A program made the position numbers and the translations under genes. Shown here piece after piece: positions 11,701 through 24,062 of a DNA stretch of 64,000 bases. Each line of letters opens with the position of its first letter. The stretch's first letter is position 1. The notes under the pieces are model-generated. The model was not told the origin of the DNA. It saw only the letters and a list, made by a program, of their open reading frames with translations, and made no database searches. This DNA is from Trichoplax sp. H2 (taxonomy: Eukaryota; Placozoa; Uniplacotomia; Trichoplacea), in assembly GCA_003344405.1 (NCBI GenBank), contig NOWV01000037.1, positions 310,001 through 374,000 of the forward strand. Reading direction: 5' to 3'.

Positions 11701-14700
11701 TCTGTTAAAATGGAAAATCTTAGTTTATCCTTAGAGTAGCTCCTAATCTGGAATCCTAAATAATTCTTTAAAATTTCGTAGATACATGTTAAATTGCTTC
11801 CAAATTTCCAGTTGAAAGCTAAATTTAACTTTAACGTATATCTAATTGGTAAAGCCTCGTTAATTATAACATTAACAATATGGCATCAGCATAAATTGAG
11901 CAAATACTAATACACCTTTTGGTGTTAGCCACAGCTAGTGATGCAATATGGAGCATAATTTTCCTCTCTAGGATAAGGCCTAGCCTGAAAGCTTTTGGAA
12001 TTAATACAGCGATTTTAAAAATACAGTCAAGGGTTGAATTTAAACCCTCATCAATATCTACCACAAGATTGCGCAATTTAGCTAATGCTTCATATTTCTT
12101 TGACAGTCTATCAATTCATATATGAATAAAAATTTAAAACGGTCAAAACAATGTAACAGATCACCACGGCAAATGGTGTCCCTCTCTGTTGTTATTATAA
12201 TGAATCTCTTCGCAAATTCAAAAATTAGCTATCTAAATTTTATTTCTTTTGAAGAATCTCTGCTATAGCTTACGAAATACGACATCACGTAAAGGAGAAA
12301 TAATCTACGCAAACGATAATAGGACTTGCATCCATCAGAAAATAGCTTTACCCCCAATAGAAGCTATTTCTGTTCAAAGGTAAAAGCATCTCGGGTGAAT
12401 ATCTAGAAAGCTCACTTAGGATAATTACTCTAAAACTAGTCTATCATGTTAGCAAGACCAGGTAGGCACGTTGCCGACTAGGTTGGCTTTCACATTATCT
12501 GCATATATTCTTACTCGATGCAAAAGGCGTTAAGAAGAAAAGATGGTGAATTAAATTAATAACTTTATTGTAACATATTATTATCAGTTGTTCTCGATCA
12601 AGAACTTCTCACTGCAAAAAAAAATGGAACTTTATAAACTTAGACCATGACACAGCTGATATTATTTCTTAAATGAAAACCTTTTCATCGAAAAGATGTC
12701 CTTTCTTTGACCTTTTTCATCTCTAATACTTTAGTAAGATACATGAGAAATGAATTATATTAAGAGTATCGCTGACGTACAATTGCAGTTTTTATTTATA
12801 TTTATAACGCAGTGATTGCGTATAGTAATAATGTAGAAATTAGCGTATCTTAGCATTACTTGCAATATTACATACGTAGAAGCAGGTTGGTAGAGCGTCA
12901 AGACAGAGTCCTTATGCTTTTAAAAATACAATTTGTGCATTGATTTTTTCATATAACCGTGTAAAATTTCTTTTTTTGATACAAATTTTCGTTTAATTCA
13001 AGTCTACATTGCTCCTTTCACTTGAACTACATAAAGTACCTTAAGGCGTTGTAATGTTATCCATCAACCTTAGCAACAGAAGAAGTGAAAGCTGATGTAG
13101 AAACGTAATTATGACCATTAAGCTTAAACTCTATTATCTATTACTTCATAGACTATATTATTACCAAGAATTACAAATTAACTAAATGAAACCTATAGAA
13201 AGATACAAAAGCCAATAGTTTATGCTATAGAAAGTATAATTTTCATCCAAGAGGATGAAGAAAGATCGAGAAAATACGGATAAGAGATTGTAAGCTATTA
13301 ACTGTAATCAAGAGCGAGCATATCTGTTTAATTAGATTGATTTGGGATTATTACGACAAACTAGAGCAGTAGTGATGATTTATGATATCTAGACAAAGAA
13401 TGTTGTTATGGTAATAATAATTACTTTAATATTAAGCGTCTTTATTTTATTAAAAGCTGTGCTATCTTATTGTCTCAGTTAGATCAAATCAACAGAGAAG
13501 AAATTGATTTTTGGAAGGCAACTACTTTTTACTTACTAGGAAAAATGTCTAATTCCATTTTATGATGTCCAATTCACAGCATATCTACCTATTCGTATCC
13601 ACCTGGCGACGCCATAATTTGAAGGATCTTTCAATTTTTCTTATTGCTGACTAGCAGCTGGTCGAAGTAGTTCTGTTCCATTTGATTAACTGAAAACGGT
13701 TGTGGCGTAGTACAGATTTAAATTGAAGCTATAACAACCGAAGCAAAGAACTCCTCCTTAAAAATTGTAACTATGATCGCCATAATTGATATAGATGAGT
13801 ACTTCAATATTGGTATTCGTCAGTTCATAGACGTTTACGGATCAAGGTCATCTTGGGGATTGGGGAAGGGTTAATAAGGAACTAAAATAAAAGTAATAAC
13901 GCCACTCCAAAATGCAAATAATTTAAGGATTGTATTATTGATCACTATATTATGTCAATGGATGTAAATTTGAACATGATTTCTGATATTAGCCGTCTAC
14001 ATGATCGGCATTGGTCAATAGTAAAAGCTCAAAGTATTTTTCTCTTATCCGATTATCCTCAACGTATTGTACTATTTCCCGTATATCGAAGGGATAATTA
14101 TGTTATATTATGTGATAGAACTAATAATACATAATCACTGGGGCTATTGACAAGTGCTTTAATGAGCATTAATGGATATCTAAAACTGTAGTTTCGATTT
14201 GGATTTATGATGAAATCTAACCTACAATAGCCGTAGCATAGGTTAGAATTTAGTTATTACTTCTTAATTTAAATTAGATATTACTGACAACTGAGGTAAA
14301 ATGTCCTAGTAACGTGATGATAGGATCATGGAAATGGAAGCTAAATGTTTAACAAATGCTGGGCTAATTCAATGTACTACATCAACTGCGTCGGTTAGGA
14401 TGGGAAAAAAATTAAAATCCGATAGGACAAGATTATACATCACTAGGCACTAGCACATATAGCTGTAATTATCCGATACGAATAAATTAGCGGGACTTTT
14501 CCCAATTCATGCTAGGTATTTACATTCTATTGGTTCGATTTTGATGGTTAGCCACTTCATTATAGCCATCAATCAGTGGTATTTCTACCACATAGAAAAG
14601 GTCTTGAAAATAGTATCAAAAGCCATGGACTTTACTGGATAACACATTCAAGAATCGATAGATATTCAAGATTTATATTAGAATGACGATATGATACCGG

Positions 14701-15461
14701 ACTAGCATTAAGTATACGTCTATAGTTTTTACTAATCACAATGCGATAAATCACTGGTAGAAAAAAATTACTCTCGCTACCATGATTGTATATAAATAAG
14801 AACATTTCACTTTCAAGGCTTATCCTTAGATATAGGATATGGATTATAGTTCAAGATAGCCCTCACAATTCGTGGATTGTCTGTCATAATGATGCTAACC
14901 ATCAATCAATTGCACATCCTTGTTATTTTATTGATATTTTATATTCTTTTTATTTTGATCTTCTACTTAAATTGCAACAATTTGTTCCAATATGTTAATC
15001 ATGGCTTGAAGAATTAAATACGGGAGATTTTTTGCTTTCCTTATGGTATCAACTAGTCATAGCAATCATCGACATATACAGTAACATAGGTTTGAATGTA
15101 TAGCGAATAAACAGTTATATCGGGCATAAATTGATAGAAATTTGACGATTGAATAACACAAAGTAAACGAAAAAAAAAGAATGAAAGCGTGAGAGAAAAA
15201 ACATTTAAAATTTTTCATCGGTTAAATGATTAGCATGACTAGAAAAAGAAAAGGTAAGCAAAATGATAGCATAATATAATTGCTAACCTTTCTAGTTTGT
15301 TTTAGACAGCTTTAGGATAGCCATATTTAAAAATTGATATAGTTGATGATAATAATCGTTGTTGTATTAAATTTGTAATTTATAAAATATCCAATATCAA
15401 GAAAGGTGAGAAACGAATAGCTCCTACTTGCTTATGAAACTGGTCATGTAGAATGATTGTA
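8725..15461. other. Long AT-rich interval with no recognised gene
   Basis: I read both strands of this 6.7 kb and found no ORF or chain of exons resembling a known family. All ORFs are at most about 70 codons and low in complexity. No tRNA-like B box, rRNA or clear mobile-element termini were seen. A short C run lies at about 10521-10527. A transcript encoded by short, poorly conserved exons, a long non-coding RNA, or distal regulatory DNA for complexin cannot be excluded. Confidence 0.5.
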
Positions 15462-15845
15462 TTAGCGGCGACAACAACATGGGCAGCAACACCGCAGCAT
15501 TCGACGAAAGCAACCTTCATTAGAATAGTTATCCATACGTGATGAGAAATTAGACTTGGATGAATCCTTTTTTGGAGCAGTGGCTTCTAAATCGACGATG
15601 CTTAAGTAATCACGCTTTTCTAAGTTATATTTATTACGTATTTTATCGCGAATTTTTTCACGTTTTTTCTCTCTATCCACATAGCGTGCCATTCGTTCTT
15701 CTTCTTGTTGCTTCAAAAATTCTTCGTGCTCCATGGCGTTTTCACTATTATCACTGCCACCACCGCCAGAATTGTTACTAGAAGCACTTTTAGTTAATGC
15801 ACTAGTTTTACTGGAAATCATTTGTTTAGCCAAGAAAGTAGCCAT
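15462..15845 (-). CDS. CPLX: Complexin with C-terminal cysteine cluster (intronless)
   Basis: Complexins are small cytosolic proteins that bind the groove of the assembled SNARE bundle and clamp or promote regulated exocytosis. This 127-aa single-exon ORF begins with ATG (MATFLAKQM). A serine/glycine-rich linker (about residues 17-35) precedes an accessory-helix-like EHEEFLKQQEEER (39-51) and the diagnostic central SNARE-binding helix (about 52-76), where RYVDREKKREKIRDKIRNKY keeps the basic and Tyr positions known to contact SNAREs in mammalian complexin 1. The C terminus (about 111-127) reads GCFRRMLRCCCPCCCRR, with seven cysteines, a probable palmitoylation or membrane-tethering tail in place of a CaaX box or amphipathic helix. 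Length matches the family (about 130 aa). Neighbouring sequence on both sides has no recognised gene. Confidence 0.9.
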   Translation of the reverse strand: MATFLAKQMISSKTSALTKSASSNNSGGGGSDNSENAMEHEEFLKQQEEERMARYVDREKKREKIRDKIRNKYNLEKRDYLSIVDLEATAPKKDSSKSNFSSRMDNYSNEGCFRRMLRCCCPCCCRR

Positions 15846-18800
15846 ATTTAGTAGTTGTAGTAAGAATGTGTTGTTGTCAATTAATCTACAAGAATACGTT
15901 TCGTATCTTTACAGTATATACTTAACGAAAAATGAAATAGAGTAATTCGATTGGATCAGGTAGATATAAAACGAGAGCATAAAGTTGATCTAAATACCCC
16001 AAAAAATGTTGATTGTCAATCTTTCTTAGTTGATTATATCGAAGTTTTCTCGTAATATGTAGTTTAACGATAGGTATAGACAGTAATTCGATGGATGGAT
16101 AGAATTAAAAGTATCAACAGCAATAGTACAGTGTAATAGAATGAAAAGCCAAAATGGTGCGTGAGAATAAGTCAATTGGAAATAGGTGGATGGAAAGTAG
16201 AGTGAAAAAATCGACGTCAAAACGTTGTAAAAGTCAATAGACGACAGTAATATCGGTTGTAAATAGTTTAGGATTTTTATAGAAGACACCAGGTGTACAA
16301 GTAATTGATTTTGATGTCATCGAAAGTGGAAATACCTGCTATATATCTACGCGTTTATACGAATCTATCGATACAGTCGACTGTAATGAATAATAGAAAG
16401 AGAAAGAATGCAAGCAAGATATAGGCCTTGTTCTCGTCGTAGAGAATAAGAATAATAAATTGATAGAAATGATAGATTATCTACAGAATAGAATATAGGC
16501 CACTATTGACAAAAAATATATTTTTTAATAGAGTATCAAGTAGTTGGAAAAGAACTAAAATATTAATTTAATATATTTAAAGTATAGTATTATCCTATAA
16601 GTTTACAATAGATAGAGTAGAAATAAAATGAAGTTGACAATAGGCAAGAATATTTAATTTTCAAATAGTAAATGTTAAAATAGCCTAGTTTGCCATTTTT
16701 TTCTCTTCTCTCTCCAATCTCAATAGAAATTTATAGCATCGACCGTTGCTGTATTTAGCATATAGGTATCTCCTTCCCCATCCGCACAAATACGAATCTA
16801 TATCAATATCAAAGGATCAGCCGCGACAACAACTTTATTCACTTTCCTTTACTCTCTGTATTATCTCATCAACTGTATTCAATGCTATCAAGGAAATAAA
16901 TAAAAAAAGAGAAGGATTTAGAAGTTGACAAAAAAAATTGGACTGCAAGAATAAAAAAAAAATGATTCAGTTTAAAAATAGAAATTTGTATAGCATCCTT
17001 TCAATTCAATGTATTTATAATCGAATCAAAACGAGAGAAAAGTAAAATAAAGACGCTATAGACTTATTTATTGTACCTTTTTACTAGTGGACTGTCTATC
17101 CAATTAAGCATTACGACTTGTATCGTTGAAGAAAAATAACGTTGAGAAACAAAGACTGTCATATCGCTATATAAGGTAGTTAGAAAGCAAATTGACCACA
17201 GTGTCAAATTGTTCACATTTTATCAAATACGATTGATAATTTTATCATCTTGGTCGTCAGATATTGATCCGCTTGAATGGCATCGACGTGAAGAGTGATC
17301 AAAACTAAACTAACCTGATGAATTCATCAGTATAATTAAAATGGGTAACCAACATGGCGATTATGCATCTGAGGCTTCAAATGATTGATATTGAATTAGA
17401 CATTATCGATTGTGGGTTACTATGTCGCTGTAATATTATTTTATATTTCTTCCTGTTATGGTCGTAGCCAAACTGGATTTAATAGTGGGGCTGATCGCTA
17501 TTGATAGTGATTAGATGGGTGTGTAAATTTGGAGGGTAAAATAGTACTTGTAGGCGTCGATGCCTGCTTGCCCTACAGTATGTACGGAAAATGTGGCTGT
17601 GGATAAAAAGTAAGAGGAATCGTAGTCGAAACGGATCATTTGATAGGGAAGAAAAGAATTCGGGAGAGAAAACAAAAAAAATGCAGCATTGGTAGAATAG
17701 AAAAGAGAAAAGAATTAGAGTAATGCTTTTACTTCAAGCGGAAACGCGTATTACTTGATAATTGTTCTAGCAAGAATAGGCAAATTTGATTGATTGACAA
17801 GATTAGTTGAAGATAGAAAAGTCAAGACTTAACAGAGATTCATTGACATGATATAATGAATTTAAAATCAAGTTAGAAATGCTCAGTCCATCGACCGTTA
17901 TCATACATCAATCCTAGCTAACATGGCGGATAGCGCATAGAACTAATATTTGTCATTTTTTTTTTCAAAATTATCCACACATGGATTCTAACTATCAAAC
18001 GGATTCCATCATTAAAAGAAAGAGACAATTTATAATATGCTCGATGGCGAACGTTAAATTATGCTAAAACAACATCGACTAGGATCAACTCTTACCAATT
18101 TCTTTACGTTGTTGCTTGTAAATTATCCAGCAATTAATTAGTCTTTGAAACGGATTGAACTTTTCTTGCCAATCTGATTAATTCAATATTAGAGAGTTGA
18201 CGAGATAGTCTACCACGTATTAGTGTTAAACATGACTAGATTAATCGATAAAAAACAAGAATAATTCACGTCAAGGCCATGGCAAACAATCGTTGGCCTT
18301 TTAGACAAAGATATGGCGGCTACGCTGTTGCGTCGATGTCTCTTATTGGATAATTGCAATAATAATAATATAATCGCGCCATTGAATTCTAGCTATTAAG
18401 GCGAAACAAAGCTACATAGTGTTAATTTACTTGAATTAATGATTACCTAAGATGGCGACAAGATCAAGTCTGCTAAAATAGGAATCGATCGTCGATGTTA
18501 ATCGACCTAAGGTCTGTTCTTTATTAGAATAATTCTATTGATTTGTGTCAAGCCGAGAAAGAGATTGTCCATTCAAATCATGTTAAAACTTGACCGTGAA
18601 AGGGATAAAATCAGAAGAGTTGCTTTCCACTTCGAATGGAGACTGATTATTGACATTAAATTGACGTGCTTAAGATGATGCATGAATAGAGAACAACAGC
18701 CAGTTGATCAAATAATGATCTTGAAGAACAACATCATGTGATTTCATATCTAAAAGGAACATGGGAATACCACCATAAAAGAATGCCATTCTTTTACTAT

Positions 18801-19870
18801 GATTTCTATTTTGTTCCTGTATGTTATAAGCCATTTATTGATGGGTTCTATAATTGAGTTTCTATTTTTTGGTTGTTAATTGGCCTAATTCGTGCGTGAT
18901 GGATATTATAAAATTGGAAACACTAACTTTCAGCATACATGCGCTCAGAAATGATGCTTTGGATAGAGTTGAAATAGGTTTGCTAACTAACATACATCAA
19001 TAGAGAGGACATGAATATGTTTTACCAGGCTATGAAAGCATTGATTATGGTATAGAATGCCTATGCAGTGGTATTTTATTTAGGCACGAAGAACTTACTT
19101 TTAGTCTATCTTGAATTCATGGATCTCGATCAATTAGCCATATAAACCAGATCAAACATTGATCAACCAGAATAGTTAATCGTACGTGATATAGACTCAT
19201 GCAATATTTTTCATCGATAAGCTCTGTTTCTGTTTCATCGCTGATTGATATACAGCACATTAACGGCTAACGATCGCCGTTTTTAACATGCAGTAAATGG
19301 CTATTTGAAAGTGTGATGCGATATAATGTGTAGCCATTAAACCATAGTCTAGGTCAGCGAATTAAAATGGTCAGACTAGTTACAGTAGCTCCATGGTTAA
19401 GTATATTTTTAGTAGTGTTTACTTCGATAAATTTATCCAACGTATAATTTTCATTATAATGATACAATATCATTCACCATGTGTTCGGTTCTTGCTTCAT
19501 CATCACCCACTCATTTTAACTATTCAATAGCACATCGTCGTAAATAAATATATACAGAAGACCCGTAAAATAATTATTGTAATGCTTTGCAAACACAGCC
19601 GTAGCCACGCATAATTACGGTTAATGATTTACACTTTAGATATTGTGGCAGACTCTCTATAGACGCATTTTAAAAACAACTTATTGCTAGGAGTGAAACT
19701 ATCATGCCTAAAAATATCAAGATAATTAGCGTAGAAAGGAAGAAATGACCGGATTGCTTATAGGCTATTCGATATCCATATTTACTAGTCGTTGCCAGTA
19801 AAAATAATCTCTACGAAGCGATATGCCACATACTGTTTTAAACAGGCCTACAGCAGTAGTATTCGCAAAC
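15846..19870. other. Unannotated AT-rich interval upstream of complexin
   Basis: No gene was recognised on either strand. The part next to 15845 should contain the complexin promoter and 5' UTR (minus strand). Five ATGGCG hexamers lie at 17354, 17933, 18044, 18313 and 18452, described separately. Confidence 0.45.
17351..18458 (+). promoter_or_regulatory. Cluster of YY1-like ATGGCG motifs
   Basis: ATGGCG occurs at 17354 (AACATGGCGA), 17933 (AACATGGCGG), 18044 (CGATGGCGA), 18313 (ATATGGCGGC) and 18452 (AGATGGCGA), all in the same orientation in about 1.1 kb of AT-rich DNA. Two match the AANATGGCGG core bound by YY1-type zinc fingers in animals. No ORF of substance follows any of them. A regulatory role, for complexin or an unseen transcript, is inference. 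Confidence 0.3.
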
Positions 19871-19879
19871 CAGAATAAA

Positions 19880-21620
19880 TGACATCGACTACTTTACAGT
19901 GTCTTTATAATTCTTCATAAACGACGACCGATACGGATTAAAAGCTTTAATAGGAACTATCCACTGTATTCCTTTTAATCTTTTTGCCATTTGCATGATA
20001 GTAACCAATAGCCTATTAATAAGGTACTGTCGATTTGCTTTCAAGCCGTTCAAAATTGTTCCTCGCAAATATTTAGTTTGTGGAGTGCAATACTTTTAGC
20101 GAATACGAATTAATATATGCATATTTGCTAAAGAGCAAGAATACCCTACTGATACTAATATTGTATATTGCTAAATCGTTCGAACCTGTTTAATGTATCT
20201 TTCACAGGCTAAAAATTATGAGCGATGTGGATGGATTGGAGTGCTTTGACTATTGTTCATAAATGACTGTATATGCCGATTAAACGCATTAACAGGCGCT
20301 ATATGAGTATACTGTATTTCTTTCAATATCTTCATGATAGTTGGTGACAGCAACCAATCGCTTAAAATACATTCCATTTGCCTTAGGAAAATAAAATAAT
20401 TTGTTTGATAGAAATCTGTTAGATAGAAAAGTGCAGTACTTGCGGTTAATATTGTTCATTTACTATACCTATACCTATTTATGAGCTAGTAAGAATACCC
20501 TACCTTTACTAATTGTCAACTGCAAAGCTATTCCAACTTGTTAACGATGATATTAGCAAGGCAAATATTAACGATATTGATTGCATTAGAGTGCCTTGAT
20601 TATTCTTAGTAAACGACTGTCTATGCAAATTAAAATCATTAATGGTAGCTACAGTAGAGACTGCATAGTATATCGGCAAGATGAGTTCGATTTCGGAAAT
20701 AAAATTCTGTTTAGCAGAAATTTTTGAATGGAAAAGTACAATACTTGTAGCAATTACTAATTAATAGTATACGTATAGAAGAGCTAGTAAATAGGCCAGG
20801 CGTTAGTAATTGTATCTTAAGCATAAGATAGGTTTGCCTTGGGAAATAAAAGTTTATTGAATGGACTGTATAGCATCCCGTTCGGTTCGCCTTGGGGAAA
20901 TAAAAGTTCGTTTCGCAGCAATATTGAAATCGATAAGTCCTTGGATAAGGCTTGTCACAATGACTGATTAAAGTATGTACATAGAGTCGTTAGTAAAAAA
21001 ATCTAACGAAGGTCATTCTCTCTATATATGGTACTAAGCATAAGATAGGTTCAATTTCGGAAAATAAAAGCCCCTTTCATAGAAATGTTGAGATCGAGAA
21101 GTGTAATACTTGTGGTATTATTACGAATTGAAATATGCGTGTAGAGTAGCATATGAAAATGCCAATCGCAAGTAATATTCCATTTAGCATAAGATACGTT
21201 CACGTTAGGAAAAATAAAAATGTATTTTACTGAAATATTTCGATCGAGAAGTGCAATATTTGTGATCAATACTGATTAATGTATGTTTATTAAGTAGTTA
21301 GTAAAAATACCCAACGCTGACAACTTTACTAATTATTATTCTAACTTGCCTAGTGTGATATTCTCTAGCTAAAATGAATGATATTGATTGCATTAGAGTG
21401 CACTTATTATTATTAATTGTTGTAAATGACTAAACATACAAATTAAAAGCAATAATAGAAGCTGAGTACTCGTATAGCATTCCTTTCAACATCTTTCTAA
21501 TTTTAGGATAATAGCAGCCAATAGAATAAGATAGGTTTGCCTTAAGGGAATGAGATATTTTCTTGTAGATATCTGTCGATCGATTACTACTTAGTCCGCG
21601 CGACAAAGTAAGGATTATCA
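19880..21620. repeat. Complex satellite with nested units
   Basis: A long unit of roughly 350-450 bases contains, in order, AAGATAGGTTTGCCTTAGGAAATAAAA-like, GAGAAGTGCAATACTTGTG-like, GAGCTAGTAAGAATACCCTA-like, GATATTGATTGCATTAGAGTGC-like and GCATTCCTTTCAATATCTT-like segments. These recur around 20.0, 20.4 and 21.3-21.5 kb. Between about 20.7 and 21.3 kb a shorter sub-unit made only of the first segments repeats several times. Copies are strongly diverged. No coding potential was seen. Confidence 0.7.
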
Positions 21621-23290
21621 TACGGAATTACTGCACGATGCTTATTTTAGCGCTAATAATGGTCGATACTTTATGATCATGGCGTAAAGGAGTCGTAATG
21701 CCTATCCTTTACGTATTAACTGTATCCATATGTTGATTTTGCTCATGTTTTATCATCATTATCATGACCTACAACAGACTACAATTCATTGGAGTATATT
21801 GAAATGATGAAGTAGATTGGGAATTATCTATTGTGCATAGCCAACAATCAACGATATTCTACTCTATATGTAATTAACTAGCGATACATCATCTGGATGC
21901 AAAAGTAGCAAGATATAAACAAGGCAACAAGATATCTACAGCACTTCAAGTCAGTACAAAGATATTGACATAATTTTAAGGCATGATGATGAAAAGATGG
22001 ATAAAAAATGTTGCTATTTAATGGTATCTGGGAAACTTTATCAAGATTAATGATATCGACGAATATTGGCATATAAGAATAAGTCAATATTGGTTGAGCT
22101 GCTTGCGTATTATTTACCATTTTCATATCCCAACTTCAATATTATCGTGAGATCATTTCCTGATATGGAATTACACTGTCATCCATGTGCAATACTTGGC
22201 ACTATTCAATATGGTAGTTGATTAGTCACTATATGATGAAATTACGCCCATCCGAGTTGATTAGTGTGTTTTTAATTAATGTTGACTAAATCAAGCCGGT
22301 TGTGATTGAATTTGATGTCAAATATCTTGTTATGGCTGTAGCACGTTTGTGGTTGCATCTGCCGGTAACAATTCGCTTACTTAGTTTTTGGCTAAAAATC
22401 GACACAAAGAGGAATGATTTCAATTCTCGTCATCGTCATATTTTACTGTAGACTATGATCGTGAAGCAGTTGGATGAGTAAAAAAGCATGTCACGAATTG
22501 GTTTTGGATATTGTCCACGCTGTTTTTTGTCTTCAATACCAGCATAACTGATGAGTGCTAGCGTATAGTCGATTATTCATTTGCCAAGTTATTGCCGGAG
22601 TGGTATAAAGTCTTTGAATGCACATTGAAACGATAATGTGTTTACTTAGTGCAGTGATGACCGCATTTTAGAACAGTAGAGACGTGTAGAATATCTAATT
22701 GTCCATAGCGTATACAATAGTATGTATATCGAATTTGATAGAACAAGCTCAAGCCAATGGAAAAAAAAATGATTGTCTACAGGCAAGTGGATGGAGAATT
22801 TCAGGCGTAAATGAACGTATACGATGGATGGACAATAGGCTGTCGTGGAAACTCTTTTGTCCCACCATTATGGCAGTTGTGTACAATACTGTCAAATAGG
22901 TGAGGAGAGAGTTTTTATCCAGCATTGAATTTTGCAAAGTTTTATTTATCTAGTTGTGACTTTGCTGGCAGTTGGTGTGGTGAAATGTTTGATTGGTGTT
23001 ATTCCTCTTTATGTAAACAGTCTATTGCACAGATGTAACTGAACTAATTTGAATTTGTAGTTTATTTAGAGTGGGGAACATGACTGTTTGACAAGGCTAG
23101 CTTGCATAATGTAGTTATCGATGAGTTGGATAGAGTAATTTTGAACTTATAACGCCTAGAATGATTGAAAAGTAGAGGGAAGAAAATGCAGGCTAGTGCA
23201 GAACTAACCCACCAACCGACCAAGGCTTGAAGAGAAAGAGGCCGGTGTCGCTTGGTCGCACTCTGTCATCTTGAATGCGTTCCATTTGAA
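21621..23290. other. Unannotated interval, no feature recognised
   Basis: AT-rich DNA with only short overlapping ORFs on both strands, none resembling a known protein. GC content rises after about 23160, where the duplicated block begins. Confidence 0.4.
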
Positions 23291-23293
23291 TGA

Positions 23294-24042
23294 GGATTCT
23301 ATCTCAACACATTGCACGGATCCAATCTAATGGATTGGATCTCGGGATCTCGAACCTACTACAACTCATGAATTAAAAAGTAATTTTAACACGAATGATG
23401 GATGCAAGTAGAGCTGGTGCACAACTTGGAAGATCTTGTTGACTTTCAACTATGGATTAGCAGCTTGAAGCAACATTGGATTCCATAGTAACGCTAAGAC
23501 TGCTCTGTGACATGAGTATGCGCTATGTTGGTGGCCATACTGAGCATGACAGTCGATGATGTGGGTCACGTCCCGTTGGACACAACCGTCAGCGACGGTC
23601 AACCTGACGATCTCTCGATTCCACAGTGCGCAGCGTCCTGACACTGTAGACGCAGTGTCCAGTACTGTACTGATCACAGTTTACAGAAGGAAAACTACTG
23701 TATTGTACAGTCTAGTACTGTACACTGTGCAGTACGGTACGAGTTTTGCCTTTCATTGACGCAGCCAAGTTGACTGCTACCACTACACTCGCCCTTCGCC
23801 TCAACCACGTAGTCGACGTATAAGCTTGACTGGTTGCAATCACTCAGCCACAATCACTTCAACCAAGCAAGCCAACATCACTGTCAACGACGCCGCCTTC
23901 AACCATTTTGCCAGGTCACACCAAGATATGACGCCAAAACGCTTGACACGCTGCTGACAACGTCGTCACTCATCGTCACCCGATCACTGCCACTTCCAGC
24001 ATTTTCCTCTTGCAGTCAAAGAAGCAAATCCGCCATTGCTCT
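23294..24042. repeat. Direct repeat copy A of GC-richer block
   Basis: This about 749-base block starts GGATTCTATCTCAACACATT and ends at GCCATTGCTCT, directly against an N run. It is nearly identical to the block after the Ns. It includes a stretch of GTACTGTAC-type palindromes (about 23655-23745). Short ORFs are shared by both copies in both directions but show no known domain, so I do not call a gene. Confidence 0.85.
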
Positions 24043-24062
24043 NNNNNNNNNNNNNNNNNNNN
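24043..24062. other. Assembly gap of 20 N
   Basis: Twenty consecutive Ns. The sequence ending just before the gap (GCCATTGCTCT) recurs near the end of copy B, and the sequence just after it (GGATTCTATCTC) is the start of copy A, so the gap sits exactly at a repeat junction. Confidence 0.98.

Noticed and set aside
15560-15945. Plus-strand open frames opposite complexin
   Set aside because: Antisense shadows; leucine/serine-rich translation with no family resemblance.
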